64,000 nt of DNA from NCBI RefSeq assembly GCF_014851395.1, contig NW_024040485.1:13540899-13604898 (forward strand), written 5' to 3'. Source of the DNA: Micropterus salmoides (lineage: Eukaryota; Chordata; Actinopteri; Centrarchiformes; Centrarchidae). Under the pieces are notes generated by a model. That model was given only the letters and a program-made list of their open reading frames with translations, searched no databases and was not told the origin of the DNA. Shown here in pieces: positions 23,145-35,534 of this stretch (positions are counted from its first letter, which is position 1; every line of letters begins with the position of its first letter). The translations under genes were made by a program, and so were the position numbers.

Positions 23145-23916
23145 TTACAGAAGCCCTAAGCGGCCATCGATTCAAATATTTAGTTTACTCCATTTTTCTG
23201 TGATAACAGGATAATATTCTTGTGATCTGGAGATAACGAATGTTGTTTTCTTGTGATAGCGGGATCATTTTCTCATGATCTCAAGATAACAAACCATAGT
23301 TGAATGCAGGGGTTGGCAGGTGCGTTTCTTCAGGATAATTTCCAAAACTTTACTGTGTCACAGGTTATCTCAGAGTGCAGGACTCATAATTCAAGGATTG
23401 ATGGTTTGACTCCTGCTCTCAAGCACTTTTTTTTAATGTTTTTTATCATCCTCTTCAACAAAGTTGTTATGAATTACCCTGAATGAGAAGCATATGAATT
23501 TCCTCTGCCTGGGAATGATGGGGAAATGAAAAGTCCATAGGTTGATGAATGTGGACCAATCGCCGGGATGTGCACGGTCCAGCACGTGCTTCATTGTGAA
23601 CATGTGAAACTTTCTCTTCATAAGAACTTTGTTGAAGAGGATTATGAAAAAGATTTGTTTAAAATACGTCTTCAATGAGGATCAAACACACAATCCCCGA
23701 GATAACCACTGACACTGCAAACTGCACTGAAATTATCATTAAGAAACTTTCCTGCCGACCACTGTGTTTTATTATCTCGAGATCACAAGAAAATGATCCC
23801 GTTATCACAGGAAAAAAATATTCGTTATCTCAAGATCACAACATAATTATCCCATTATCAAGGGAAAACGGAGTAAAAAAAATATTTGAATCGATGGCCT
23901 CTTATGCCTTCCGTAA
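23145..23916. mobile_element. Fold-back (palindromic) element with tRNA-like modules in both arms
   Basis: Long imperfect inverted repeat: the left arm (about 23145-23475) is matched in reverse complement by the right arm (about 23590-23916). The ends are TTACAGAAGCCCTAAG and its relative on the other side. Both arms carry repeated GATAACG/GATCA motifs of the kind TTATCTCGAGATCAC. Each arm also holds a tRNA-like module: near 23352-23415 on + and near 23655-23730 on -. Flanking ATAATATA (left) and ATAATGTA (right) may be an imperfect 8-bp target duplication. No transposase is encoded. It sits inside the Harbinger remnant. Confidence 0.65.
23352..23418 (+). pseudogene. tRNA-Met-like module in the left fold-back arm
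   Basis: Contains GGTTATCTCAGAGTGCAGG (A-box-like), GGACTCATAATTCAAGGATT (resembling the anticodon arm of elongator tRNA-Met with CAT) and GGTTTGACTCC (B-box-like). The acceptor stem does not pair well, so this is a tRNA-derived relic, not a tRNA gene. Confidence 0.5.
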
Positions 23917-25844
23917 ATAATGTATTCTCTTGAAAATTCTTTATCATCAAATAGGAATAGGAAAAGGAATTTCACCATTCAATGTGCATTTATTTGAGAA
24001 TATTCTTAAATAAGGAAATATATTGAGTGAATGGTCCTTTCCAACATCATCATCCAAAATCCTGTTTGCAGCACAGCAAAGTGTCGTGAATCAGCACTAA
24101 GACTGACACTTAAGATTTAGTCCTACACTTCACTTAAATTAGGTCTGACATCCTTGATAGCTAACTTTTAAGTGCATCTTTGAGCCAAGATTTTTTTCAC
24201 TCTTAAGTCAGTTCTTAGCAGTGTTCTTATGAGTAAGTCTGAGAAGCTCGATAAATACGTAAAAGTAAAATTCTGTATCATACTTATTTTTCGATTACTG
24301 AGCTGTGTGTGTAAGTCACTGAATTACCTTAATAACTGTGACCAACTACTAGCAAGTGTTAATCAGGCTTAAACACAAACTCACTTGGGCGGAACTACCC
24401 CAGAACTAAACCCTGTCAATATTTATATATATTTTTTGATATGTGGATATAATCCATCTATCCATTGGTACATCCATTTGAATATAAATCCATGATAGAC
24501 CATGATTTAGATGAAAAGACATCTCTCCTTCCTTATATGATGTTTTCATGGATGGAAAAAGATAATATCTACAAATATCTATCTGTTTATCAACTCATGA
24601 TGGATAGTTGGTTGAGGGTCAGATGGATGTGTGAATATCTATCTGTTATATATAGATCCATAAACAGTTCACCTATAGTATATAGATATAATTTAATTTA
24701 ATCAGATAGAATTGTTTTGAATGAACAGACTTTTCTAGCTTTCTGTTTTCTTAAATTTGAATAGAATAATATAATAGTATTGTAACTGTAACTGCATAAA
24801 CTTAATAAGAAAACAATAAACAAGTCCCAACTTCTGAAATGTATTTATTTATTTAGAACATGTTGTAACACACCACACAAAATAAAACCCATTTCTACCT
24901 CCCTCTCCCCTCCCAAAAAATAAAAGGCTAAATCTCACTCTGTCCCTCCTGAGAAACGCCTGGTCTCAGGGGGTAGAGGACAAGGTGGTAGAGCCTCCAC
25001 TTACGGCCTAGAAATGGGTAATATATTTAATAAATATGTCTTTTCTTTTTATTTCTTTTTCTTAAAGAATTATTGGTCTTTAGTGTCAGGAATGAGTCAC
25101 ATGGGAAATAAGGGCAGAAGAGGTCGTTCATTTAGGATTGTTAAAAAAAGCTTCAAAACATCTTGAAATGTCTGAGAATCTGAAAATGTTTGAATTGCAT
25201 ACCACCTTGACATGGTGCCATGCAGGAATCTGTACAGACACAATGATGACCCATTAAGTATTAATCAGTGGATGTGATTGTTGTATCAAAACAAAGCTTC
25301 ACACATTTATATTCATGAAGCATACACAGACAGTTTTTCAGTGAGCAATAAGCAGCCTCCTGGGGTGTCATTGTGGCTCTGTTGCCACGTCATCCCCTTT
25401 TGTCTCTCCCAATTATTTCTGTCTGTCTCTGCTGTGAACTATTAGATTAAGGTAAAGCTACAAAAAGCAGCAGCCTGTGATAGTGGTGCTCACGCACACA
25501 TCTTCAGAAGGCAACAGATCCCACTGGCAGTGATCATATTTGTGAGCAAAATATCAATGCCATTGTGTGTCAGCATGGATGATCAATTTTGTTCGCTAAG
25601 AGACGCACTAAGGATATCTGCACCAGTGGTGATGGATACACATGACACAGACAATGATTTAAACATCCAGCTTTGGTACATTTTCTTCTCACTTTAGCTA
25701 ATGTATGTCTGTCTAAATGTGTCTGACATTGCAACCTTTCACAAATGCCTTTAGATCCCTTTCAACAATGAAACCTTACAAAATCTGATGTCATTGTACT
25801 TTGTCCCCCAGCTTACAGAATTTAAATCATGGCAAGCTTTTGAC

Positions 25845-26190
25845 CTGAACTTGTATTTTGAACTCCACGTAAAGAAGACGCAGATCCTCTGGTAGAGCAC
25901 AACTAGCCATTCCTAGGTCTAAGCTAAAAACTAAAGGAGACAGGGCCTTTGCTGTCAGGGCCATATTGAATTGCTTATGTTTTATACACTGATTGTTGTA
26001 AATCACTGTTGATGCCAATGTTTATCTTTTTAATTTTGACTTTTGGATGTTTTTATATTGATTATTGTAAACCACTGTGTGAGGCCTATTCTAATTTTTA
26101 GCAAATTTTCTCATAAAGTACTTTGTTACCTGTATTTAAAAGTGCTATACAAATGAACCTATTATTATTTATTATTAATATTATGTACAC
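25845..26190 (+). mobile_element. 5'-truncated LINE (L2/CR1 group), 3' end
   Basis: A broken frame reads SSGRAQLAIPRSKLKTKGDR then AFAVRA, matching the conserved C-terminal region of fish L2/CR1-type ORF2 proteins. It is followed by a short 3' UTR with TACTTTGTTACCTGTATTTA and a tail of ATTATT repeats. Confidence 0.6.
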
Positions 26191-26199
26191 ACTGTGTGG

Positions 26200-29100
26200 A
26201 CACACTGTATTTCTTTCTTCAGTGACAGTGGTAGTTTTTGAGGTACGTTAAAATGCAAAAATGTCAGTGGACTATATACTAGAACGATATTCATTTGAAA
26301 CAAAGCAGCTTTGACAGGCAGCACTGCCTTCAGATGTGAGGTGGAGTGATTCCGGATGAAATTGATTATTTTCGAGTTTGACGGGGCATGGAGATCAATT
26401 CAATTTAGAGTGCGAACGTCGCTCTACGGGGTAGGTCAGATAAGAACAAGCAACAAGTCAAGAGTGATGGCTAGGTTACTACAGCAATTGCAGGAGAATA
26501 GCAGCATTTTCTTAGTAGAGCATGCACTATGAGGAGCTCAGTTTGTTTTTCTAAAAGTAATGCATTTTTATTTCTGCTTATCTAGTTTAAAAGACAATAC
26601 TGTCTCTACAAGAATATGACTATTGCATCATTATTTCATTTATGATATTTATTTAATCCATCACTTCCAGAAGCATTATGATTAGTTTTCTTTACAGTCT
26701 ATTGATTTATTCTCAACTAGGTAAATAAAAATGTGCTGTATTGAATAGATACTGCTCAGCATACTGGTCCATTTTTTGCTTGAGATTGCATTCTTGCAGC
26801 ACAATCAGAAAAAGTAGTTGATATATAGTACATGACTAATCACACTGCCATCTAGTGATGTTAAATGTATTCAAACTTGCTGAAATAAACAAAATGACTA
26901 AAAAATAGCATACAGTATTGACGTGATACATCACTGCACAAAAGTACGTCTACTAGTGAAGCCAGAGTCTGAAAATCCGTAAATTTCAAAAGTTTGAAAT
27001 AAAAGAGTTCAAGAGGCACAGATCAAAATCAAGACCAGACAATCTGCTGACAGAACGTGTCTCGTCAATGCATCACCATGAATTGTGGGTGACTGTAATG
27101 AACACCTTGATACCTGATTATGGATATCAATGTCCTCACCAATTTAACTCATGCTATAGACCTTGAACAACATTTCACATGCAGAAAAAGTGCTTATCAC
27201 TGCTTCCCCACTGTCTTAGTAGATAACAGCGCATTACTTTATTTCTACTTACTGTAAATGAGCACATTAGGACTCCGCTATTTATTTTCTTTCCATTACA
27301 TGTAAATGAGAGGCACTAAGAGATGAATGGACTCATAGAGGCACAAACCGTTTTCTGGCATGAGTAAAGTTCACAGATCCCTCATATACTGATGGCTAAC
27401 TTTAACCTCTGCGTTCACAGCTCCACTATTTACTTTAGTTTCTGGATGCAGTCAATGGTCTGCAGGAAGCATTGGTCCAGAACGAGGGAATACCTCTGAG
27501 GAGAAGGATGGAGAAAGGAGTCATTCAAACCTGGAATGACAAATAGGTGAGGCTGTTTACGTATGCTGTGTTTACATAAGTTTGTGTTTGGTTTGGTGGG
27601 TTATTGGGCATTTTGGAATAAATCTACACCTTTCTGCGTAATACAGCTATATAAAACAATATTAAAATTGTTTGGTGAAGTGTAATTTATTTGAAAGTGA
27701 TGACACTCTTTAATGACTGCAGTCAAGAGAAGTCATATTAATCTATGACAACATTGGTTAGTAACAGAAATTGCACAGTATAATGAGTATTCAACAGCAA
27801 TAAGCTTTATTTAAAATCAAAATCAACTGTCACATGAAATAAGAGCTTTAGATTACATGTTTCGGAAAATATTGTAAATGCTCACAAACATGGACTCCAT
27901 TTTTATATTAAGTTGTTATGGCAGATTAAAAAAAATAAAAAATACAACCAAACAAAAATTTACTAAATTAAACATTTTCCCTGGAATCGGATGCAGTTAG
28001 GGACCATGACAAGTATTTGCTTCATCAACACCCTTTTTGACGCACATTACTACATTTGATTCGTGTCTGTCAATGCCGCAGGGCCTGTAGTCATCCGGCT
28101 CATCTAATCATCTCATCTGTTCCTCCAATGACACCACTCATTCTAATACATTAAAGGGAGCCTCACCTTATATCCAGGAGGTATTCAATACAAGTTGTTT
28201 TTTGTTACTCTGAGCATAAAGGCTTTCTGTATCCTGTCCAAACTGATATTTTTGTCTTGTGGCACTTTCTCGCTCAGTCCAATGGGGACCTGCCAATCTC
28301 CCACAGGGTCCTGGAAGAAATAGTGCGGTATTTGAAGCAGCACACTAACTCAGCCATGGTTTTAAATTAAGCGTGATGTGGAGGGAGGGGAGAAGGAGGG
28401 GGAGCTCTGCTGAAATCCTTTTGGCTACATCGGAAGAAAATAACTCGGATGTTAGTATGAATGTAAAGGCCACTCCCACCAGGCCACGCACATCCAGACA
28501 ACCTTTGGATTAAGAAGCTAAGATCTACATACATGTGACATGCTCTGGGGAGAGTATAAAGGACTACAGTGGGAGTTCGTGCAGCTTGAGTCCGCATTCA
28601 TTTTCAACCACTATTCCCACACAGCTGGTTTCGAGTCAGAAGTAATTAGCAGTAAAATTTAAAAGGAATATTGAAGTTTTTGGGAACTTAACTGGGGTGT
28701 TGACTATTTGGATTGGCCTGTCTCACGTTTATGTACAACTATCTGGAGCCAAAAAACACTTTTTAAAAAGTCTAGGAGGGTCACGGCCATGAACGTAAAA
28801 CAATATATTTAGAAGATTTAGATTTAGAAGAAGATTTTGTCCCTTTTTATTGATTAAACTGGATGTTTCATTAGTTTACAAATATACTTTAAAAACAGCT
28901 CTGTATACATGTAATGCACTTCAGGCTGCCAGTGGAGTAAAATACATCTATAGTGACATTTATAAAATAGCACACAGACAAAATATAAAACTATGGGGAG
29001 ACATCCTATCAGCAACATTTTTGCAATCAGTAGGAACATTTGTCAGGGTTGAAAGCTCTGCAACCCAAGGTCAACTGGTTAAACCGAGGTAATCGAATGC

Positions 29101-29294
29101 ACAAAGGAACCATCCCATCACGTCTTTGAGAGTTCAAATGGGAGAAAAACACGGAGATCCGTATGATCTTGTAAGGAGAGCCGGTTTCCTGCAGGCTGCT
29201 GTTTGTTACGTGTGACAGGAGAGGGTAGGGCTCAGCTGGACGTGAGGCTTAGCAGGGACCAGCCAGTCCCCTGGTTAGTGTCTTGTCTGGGCTG
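26200..29294. other. Intergenic DNA between ccdc13 3' end and the LINE fragment
   Basis: No conserved gene recognised. Two spliced-looking - strand segments (28310-28170 and 27503-27435) and a TATA-like GTATAAAGG on + at 28553-28561 are treated under findings. The - strand AATAAA at 28851-28846 could serve ccdc13. Confidence 0.4.
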
Positions 29295-29408
29295 TCACAG
29301 AGCCTGCAGGAAAACATGCTTGACTTGTCTCATCACGTCACTGCAGAACTGTAGGTCATGGTGGAGAGTGCTCTTTAGCTGTGCCCTCAGCGCCTCCGTT
29401 TCCTCCAG
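29295..29408 (-). CDS. ccdc13: Conserved C-terminal exon of ccdc13 (joining frame unresolved)
   Basis: After a CATTTAG acceptor the - strand frame reads LEETEALRAQLKSTL and ends DVMRQVKHVFLQAL followed by TGA (29297-29295). As I recall it, human CCDC13 has near its C-terminus ENEMLKAAL and QVKSVFLQAL, so the homology is convincing. The exon must be entered in phase 0. The upstream recognised exon (30003-29893) leaves phase 2 at its GTAAGA donor, and I found no intervening exon of the right length. Either a small exon is missed, or the end is broken in this sequence, or transcripts normally stop at the TAA at 29891-29889. Confidence 0.6.
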   Translation of the reverse strand: MEETEALRAQLKSTLHHDLQFCSDVMRQVKHVFLQAL

Positions 29409-29888
29409 CTAAATGACCAGCCAGGAGACAACATCCATGACAAGAGCAACATGAACATCTCTGTGTAGCCCAAACATGAGTGTTAGAATGGACACTGTCC
29501 ATAGGCAGTGTGTCCATTGCCATGCATCATTATTTCTGTCATCTGGTGTAAAAATATATTTTTTCCCCAGAACCAAGCTCAAGACAACTACAGTGTTGTC
29601 AAAGTTAGAAATAAAATGTTTACAAATAACAATGGACTCATTGTACAGTTTACTCAGCGTGTCTGTGGACAGTCCCTGCTGCTCAGAGACTCCTGCCACC
29701 CTGGTACTGAGGGATGCTGCTTCTGAGGGACAGAGTCGTGATAGCCAAAAGCGAGACAGTCAAGGGAGAAATTGATGAGTCAGAGCATTAAAAAAAAAAG
29801 ACTAACATAAAAATCTGCTTGACATTGTAGCATCATGCTGTCACTGAGTCTTGGCATACCAGTTTTACCCTTGCTGCTTTTATTGCTC

Positions 29889-32800
29889 TTACTTTGAATC
29901 TAATTTTGACCTCTCCAGCTGCTGCTCCAGGATTACTATCCGGTGGCGCTCCTCCAGGTACTTCTGTTCTGCCTCCAAAAACATCTGGTTTGTCTCTTTC
30001 TCTCTGGAAGATGATTAATGGATAGATTGACTTATTTAATAATAAAAATGTATAAACTTAAAGGGTCATTTCAGTATTACTTATTTTGCCATGTTTTTAT
30101 CTCTGTGTGACTAAGTGGGACAACAGTTTTTGAAATTGGTCCAGTATTGAGCGAGCGCACTGCAATCGGCAGCAGCGAAACCGTGCTGCAACATAATCCT
30201 TGCGGGCAATTGCAACAATTATGTGACTTTAGTGTTTTAAAGGGTTAAAAACACCAAAGTCACACAAGCAAACTAACTGGCCAAGACTGGATAATGAGAT
30301 AATGCAATTTCAGATTTAGTCATACAATGTGATTCTAGGAAATATAAAATTAAATTTCTTTGCATTGTTTTGACCTCAGTTGCATGTGATGAAGGCTGTA
30401 AATCTATTGGCTTCAGTGCACCCTCAGGCATGATTTTGACTAAATAAATAAAATAAACTCCAAAGCCAAGTGGAAACAACCTTGCAATCCTCAGAAAGCA
30501 TTACGTGTCTATGGCCTTGAAATGGGCACATATATGGACTACAAATTAATAGAATATTATAGTGGTGTGGTATTGAAATGTTCCCTCATACCTTATTAAA
30601 AAAGGAAATAAAAATATAAACATGAAAAATAACATTTCAAAAGGTTCATAGCTCCTTTGGTAAATAATTTAATTTATTTGTACCTGCAAACAAACTCTCA
30701 CATGCTGCCACCACTGGTAAGGATGCGTGCTATAAGCCTAATGCTTTTGTTCTGTTTACAAAAGCTAATATTACTGACATTTCATTAACCCTTTCATACA
30801 TAATTTATTGAAAAGAAAAACATTTTTAAAGATTTATACAACCCAAAATTGTGCTATAATTAAAATATGCAATAAAGGTGTAAAATGCAATTTTAGTAGC
30901 AATATGGATAAATAATAAAAACCATTCACTGCTGATACAGTAACAACTCATTATATTGTTATCCTTGTCTAACTTCATGTTAAATCATCTCAGTTATAAC
31001 ATATTGCATCCAATATGTAAAAGATTACATAGTGCTAGTAAAAACTGGAAAAACCTGGAAATCAAAAAGGCAAATTTGTCTCTGTATGCAAGTATAAAGT
31101 TGCTATTTAATGTTGTAATATATACTTTTGCATTATTTATGTTCATCCATTTGTTTTATTATAATATAATACAATTCATCACACCTTCGATATACTAGCA
31201 GGTCACAGAAATCAAACTTAATGCAATCTGACTCCACTGTTGCATGATGTCTACATGTGTGGACAGTTGGTTTTTGGTGTATAAAAACATTTCACTCTAA
31301 ATTTTTGTTTAAAAAAACAGACATGTAAATAATACTTACACACTTACACTTTTTTAACCTTGATTGACGCCCTTGAATTTCACAGATATGCCTGAGCCAT
31401 CACTATTGGCCATTCATTGGACTGCTGAGGTCATCAAACAATGAATATTTGGAATCCAAGATAGCACTGTTACAATATTGCTATCAATCAAATGACATTG
31501 CTCTCAAGTGGCTTGGAGAACATAACCATGATATATTAACTCACAATGGAGTTCAAATACCTGTCCACAAATGTGGACACCATGCATGAAAGGGGTAAGA
31601 CAATTTAATATTGGATAATTTTAGCAATAAAAAAAAAGAGCCAACAAGATACTACGTGTATTTTACTGAGTAATCTCTGACTAAATCCTCAATAAGAAAG
31701 GTAACAGAATGGAAAAGTTATTGCTTTTGAGGATGACTTATGGCCAATACTGCTGGCACACATTATTCGCTTGTTTTGTTGTGATATTTGTTTTTTTGTT
31801 CTCCAAGATAGGCATTTCACCAAACACCATGCAACAGTGACAGGAAAAAATTGAGATCAACAAAGTGGAGACAAAATTTATATTACCTTGTCTGTAGGAC
31901 ATTAACCAGCTCAAGGAGTCTGTCCTTCTCTGTGCAGATAATTTTATATTCACTACACTTAGTGATCAATGTGCTCAAATCAGCTGAACACTGTGGACAT
32001 TTTGAAGAACTTGGACCCCTGAGAACAACAGGATACAACATTAAAACAATCGTTTTGCTGTTAATGCATTTCACAGTGGTACAGAAATTGATGAATGTAT
32101 CAAGAAAGGAATAAATAGAGAAGCTTTATGTCCACTTACTTGAATTCTATATTATTTCCCACCGCAGGCAGCACCAATTTATGACCAAATTTAGAAACTG
32201 ATCTGGAAAAATAGTTGATAGACGTTGATTTTAACAGAAATCCCAGCTAAAAACACTAACAAAGCAGTAAGGCAACAAACTAAATCAATAACCTGATTAC
32301 AGAGAGTCCCCCATCAGCCAGAGTGAATTATTAACCCTTATTTTGCCAGACAAGATGTATTAGAAACCAGTTAGTAGATATGTGTCTTGTATTCAGACTG
32401 AATAATTAATTAAAGTAAATTAACAATATTCACACTCCAGTGATCATTTAGCATGACTACAATGAGCACACATACCCTGAAGATGTTATTCGCTTGTTAA
32501 TGTCTCCCTCTTCAGGGGGAAATCCTGAACTGCAAATTGTTGTCTTGAGGCTGGACTTCGGTCTTTCCATGCCCTCTTCCTGTACACATTTCATGTGAAT
32601 GACCAAGCATTATGAGAAAACTATGAACGGACAAATAACTTTTCAACTCAAATTTTGTGCTGATTGCTAAGACGTCAAATACCTTCTCCTTGCTGAGTTT
32701 AGATGTAATTCCCATGACTTTGCTTTGCTATTGTTTTGTTTACCTTGATAGAGAGCTGCTGGATTTTCTCCTGTAGTTCTTTGATCTTTGCCTCTCTCTT

Positions 32801-35534
32801 AGCAACTATCTGCTTAAGATTCTGGATGAGAGTGTTGTGCTCTGAAGGCTCACTGCTAAGCTTTTGTCTTGGGCTCTGCTGGATCTCCTTGCTCTGTAGG
32901 TTTTGCTGTTGGCTGAGCTGTCTCAGCATCTCCTGCATCCGGGTTTGCTGCTTCTGCCACAATTAGAAGGGGTAATTATTGTTGAGAACAATGTAGTACA
33001 GCATGGGCTTATTACAGAAGATCCTTCTTTCCACGTCTGTGGCTTATTTTAACTCATAAATCTGAAATCCCTGTTTATTTAGTTTTTGGTCTGTGTAACA
33101 AGAACCAGTCTGTATATGTTAATGACCTATTGTAAAACATTTCATGCCTTTCGTGGAGGAGTAGCTCCTAAACCACAAAATGTCAGATGGGTTATAATTG
33201 TTTAGTTGACAAAATTCCATAGTCATTTGGGCTCATGAGCTTCAGAAAAAAAACACATTTTGCACAGTGGTCAACCTGAAAACATGCCTGCATTTTTTGC
33301 TCAAAAGATGATTCACAAGAAATACAGGGTTTTCACATAATAACTGAATCAATACCTAATTAAGATATACACCATTTGTGTGTACACATAACAGAACATA
33401 CACCGAGTATATAAATATAACAAGATATTTTTCTCTCATCTAATTCCTTACCAGCAGAGCATCGACAAGCTCATCGTCATGTTTGCCCTTCTTCAGGAGG
33501 GTGGAGATCTGCACCTTCAGAGTTTTCATTTCTGTGGACAGAGATTTGTTCCTGGCTTTAGAGGCTTCCAGCTTTTTCTTCACATCCTCGTGGTCTTTCA
33601 GGAGGGCCTCATGGTCCACTGAGATCCTCTGTACAGTTTTTGAAGGACGACAGGGCCTTGGCACATTAACAAATTCACATTTTAATGAATTTACAACTTA
33701 TGGATACACACCTCTAACGCTTCCCTCTTCTCCTTCTCAATGGTGCGGATGTGGCCGAGGTTCCTGTTTTCAGGAGGTTTTTTTTGAAGGACCCCCATGC
33801 CCAGAAACTCTTCCTCTATACTCAGGACATTTGGTTGTCTTCGCTGTGTTGACTGCTTCAACTGCTGCTCAAGGTCTCTCACCTGTTGCACAATTCACAT
33901 TGTTAACGTTGAATTCTATGTTGTTTTATTTGCTATCTTAGTGACTTTGCAAAGCACTTTATTAACTCTATAAATAACTGTGTAACCTTATTTGCAGAAG
34001 CACATTATTATCTACGTTATAATAAATTTTTTATCTTACCCTAGTCTGAAGAGCCAGTATCTGCTGAGAGCGACCTCTAAAGCTCCCAGGGCAGCTTAGT
34101 AATTGCTGAAGGTTGACCTCCTCTCCAACCTCACTGATCAAAACCTACAACAGCAGGAGCAGTTCATATTTTGGAATACAGAAGTCACTGATGACTAATC
34201 ATATGATTATGTGATATTCTTCTTAAACAGTTAGACTACACAGGAAAAAAACTGTACCACCTTCTGAGCTACTTTCAACTCCTGTTTGACGGCTTGAACC
34301 TGATTGCGATACTCAATCACTTTCAGCTGGGCAGCAGCAAATTTTTCCTGCAGTGATTTCACCACAGGATTTTCCTGCTTTTGTGAAAAAATGATATATG
34401 ATTTAGATTGAGTTGCAATCATTCAAGTTAGGGAGGCATAAAAATATTCTTTTGGTGAATTTTAACCTCAATAATTACCTCACAGTCTTCAGATGACCTC
34501 TTGTCTTGTGACTTTGTGTCTACCTTTTGCCCAGGTAGAGAGTGCACCAAAGCGGCCTGCAGCTATAGAAAGGAGTATAATATTGCAATTATTCATTCTT
34601 CTCTCTGTAATACATCATATCATTTTACAAATATTATAAACAATCTATCTTTGTTTATACAAATATATGGTTTAACACAAATTATAAACAGCTGTGTGCT
34701 GAAATGATAAACATTCATCCAACATATAAAATGAAATGATATTCCTAATACAAAACTTTGATACCTCTTTCTCAAGCTCTTTGATTTTGTTGCTGTTTTG
34801 CTTGAATTTACTCTTTTCTCGCTCAATTTCAGCAGTCAGCTCTCTATTTTTCTTGGACAGCTCAACAATCTTGGTGGCTGCTATATCTCCTGCCAAACCA
34901 GATGTGCCTAAACAGAGTGGATGAGTCATGAGGAAGCTGTGACCTATCTATAGCATCATCACTGTGGTCCAAAATAAGTGGAAGTAATGTTATTATACCT
35001 GTTAAAAACAGTAGTTCTCCTTCTCTTTTCTTTTTCAGGTGTTGAATTTCAAAATCCTTTTCACTTAGAAGTTTGAAGAGCCGACCATTTTCATCCTTAA
35101 GCTCCCTCAGCTGGTCCATCAAATTTTGATTGTCATTCTGTAGCAGTCTATGGGAAGGTAATTAAAATGGATTGTGTCTAATTGCAAGTTAAGACCATGA
35201 CAATTCATGTAGGTGATGAATATTTCACTTGAAGAATTCTAATGTGTGCTTATTTATATTTATATGTTTTGTTTAATTAGTCCAAACAATTTAAGCGGTC
35301 ACTGAGTAAAAAAACTTTAGTTAACATTTATTTCAGCATTTGTAAGACTTACCTGTCTTCAAGATTGTCTGCCAAAATACCTTTCTTAGACAGATCCAAA
35401 TCATCCTGGGTAACACCATTATTAAGCCTATTTGGTACTTTCTCCTTTTTCCTATCCAGTTTTCTTTTCTCCTGCTGTTTTTGTAGCGCTTGAAACTGAA
35501 GCCGCAGATCATTCAGTTCATCATCATGCTCCAT
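29889..35534 (-). CDS. ccdc13: Coiled-coil domain-containing protein 13 (CCDC13)
   Basis: Coiled-coil protein of centriolar satellites, known to support ciliogenesis and genome stability in human cells. Exons on the - strand with agreeing phases: 35534-35353 (ATG 35534-35532), 35147-34999, 34907-34765, 34562-34479, 34377-34261, 34144-34040, 33882-33712, 33628-33452, 32953-32744, 32579-32476, 32202-32140, 32018-31887 and 30003-29889 (TAA if not spliced further). The sum is 1752 nt, 583 aa; human is about 715 aa. Landmarks: ELNDLRLQFQALQKQQ, ENGRLFKLLSEKDFEIQHLK, AGDIAATKIVELSKKNREL, QVQAVKQELKVAQKV, LQQLLSCPGSFRGRSQQIL, ARNKSLSTEMKTLKVQIS, KHDDELVDALL and YLEERHRIVILEQQLE. Nearly all of it is heptad-rich coiled coil. 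The start Met is the first in frame in the exon after the 5' UTR intron. A C-terminal exon lies at 29408-29295 but its joining frame is unresolved. Confidence 0.92.

Larger units (their letters stand above)
22492..24260 (+). mobile_element. Decayed PIF/Harbinger transposon
   Basis: The ends are inverted: GTGTTTATCAAGCTTCTCA on the left and a reverse-complement relative (GAGAAGCTCGATAAATAC) near 24245-24260. Inside, the frame at about 22679-23020 reads ELYENAQKG, LNLRSNEFSAKLKVVMTLCF then FFAT, stop codons, then SQPSISGIVMKTI. This order resembles the N-terminal region of HARBI1-type transposases (the segment around RFFASG and STVSR). The DDE catalytic part is not visible and the body is interrupted by a fold-back element at 23145-23916. 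Not functional. Confidence 0.5.

Noticed and set aside
23352..23418. Functional tRNA-Met gene
   Set aside because: A-box and B-box-like parts are present, but the acceptor stem does not pair and the unit is part of a repeated mobile element.
29437..29722. Open - strand frame GVSEQQGLSTDTLSKLYNES as a ccdc13 exon
   Set aside because: A faint likeness to the TRLAIQVEENE region did not hold up, the phase does not match the upstream donor, and the frame continues into non-coiled-coil sequence.
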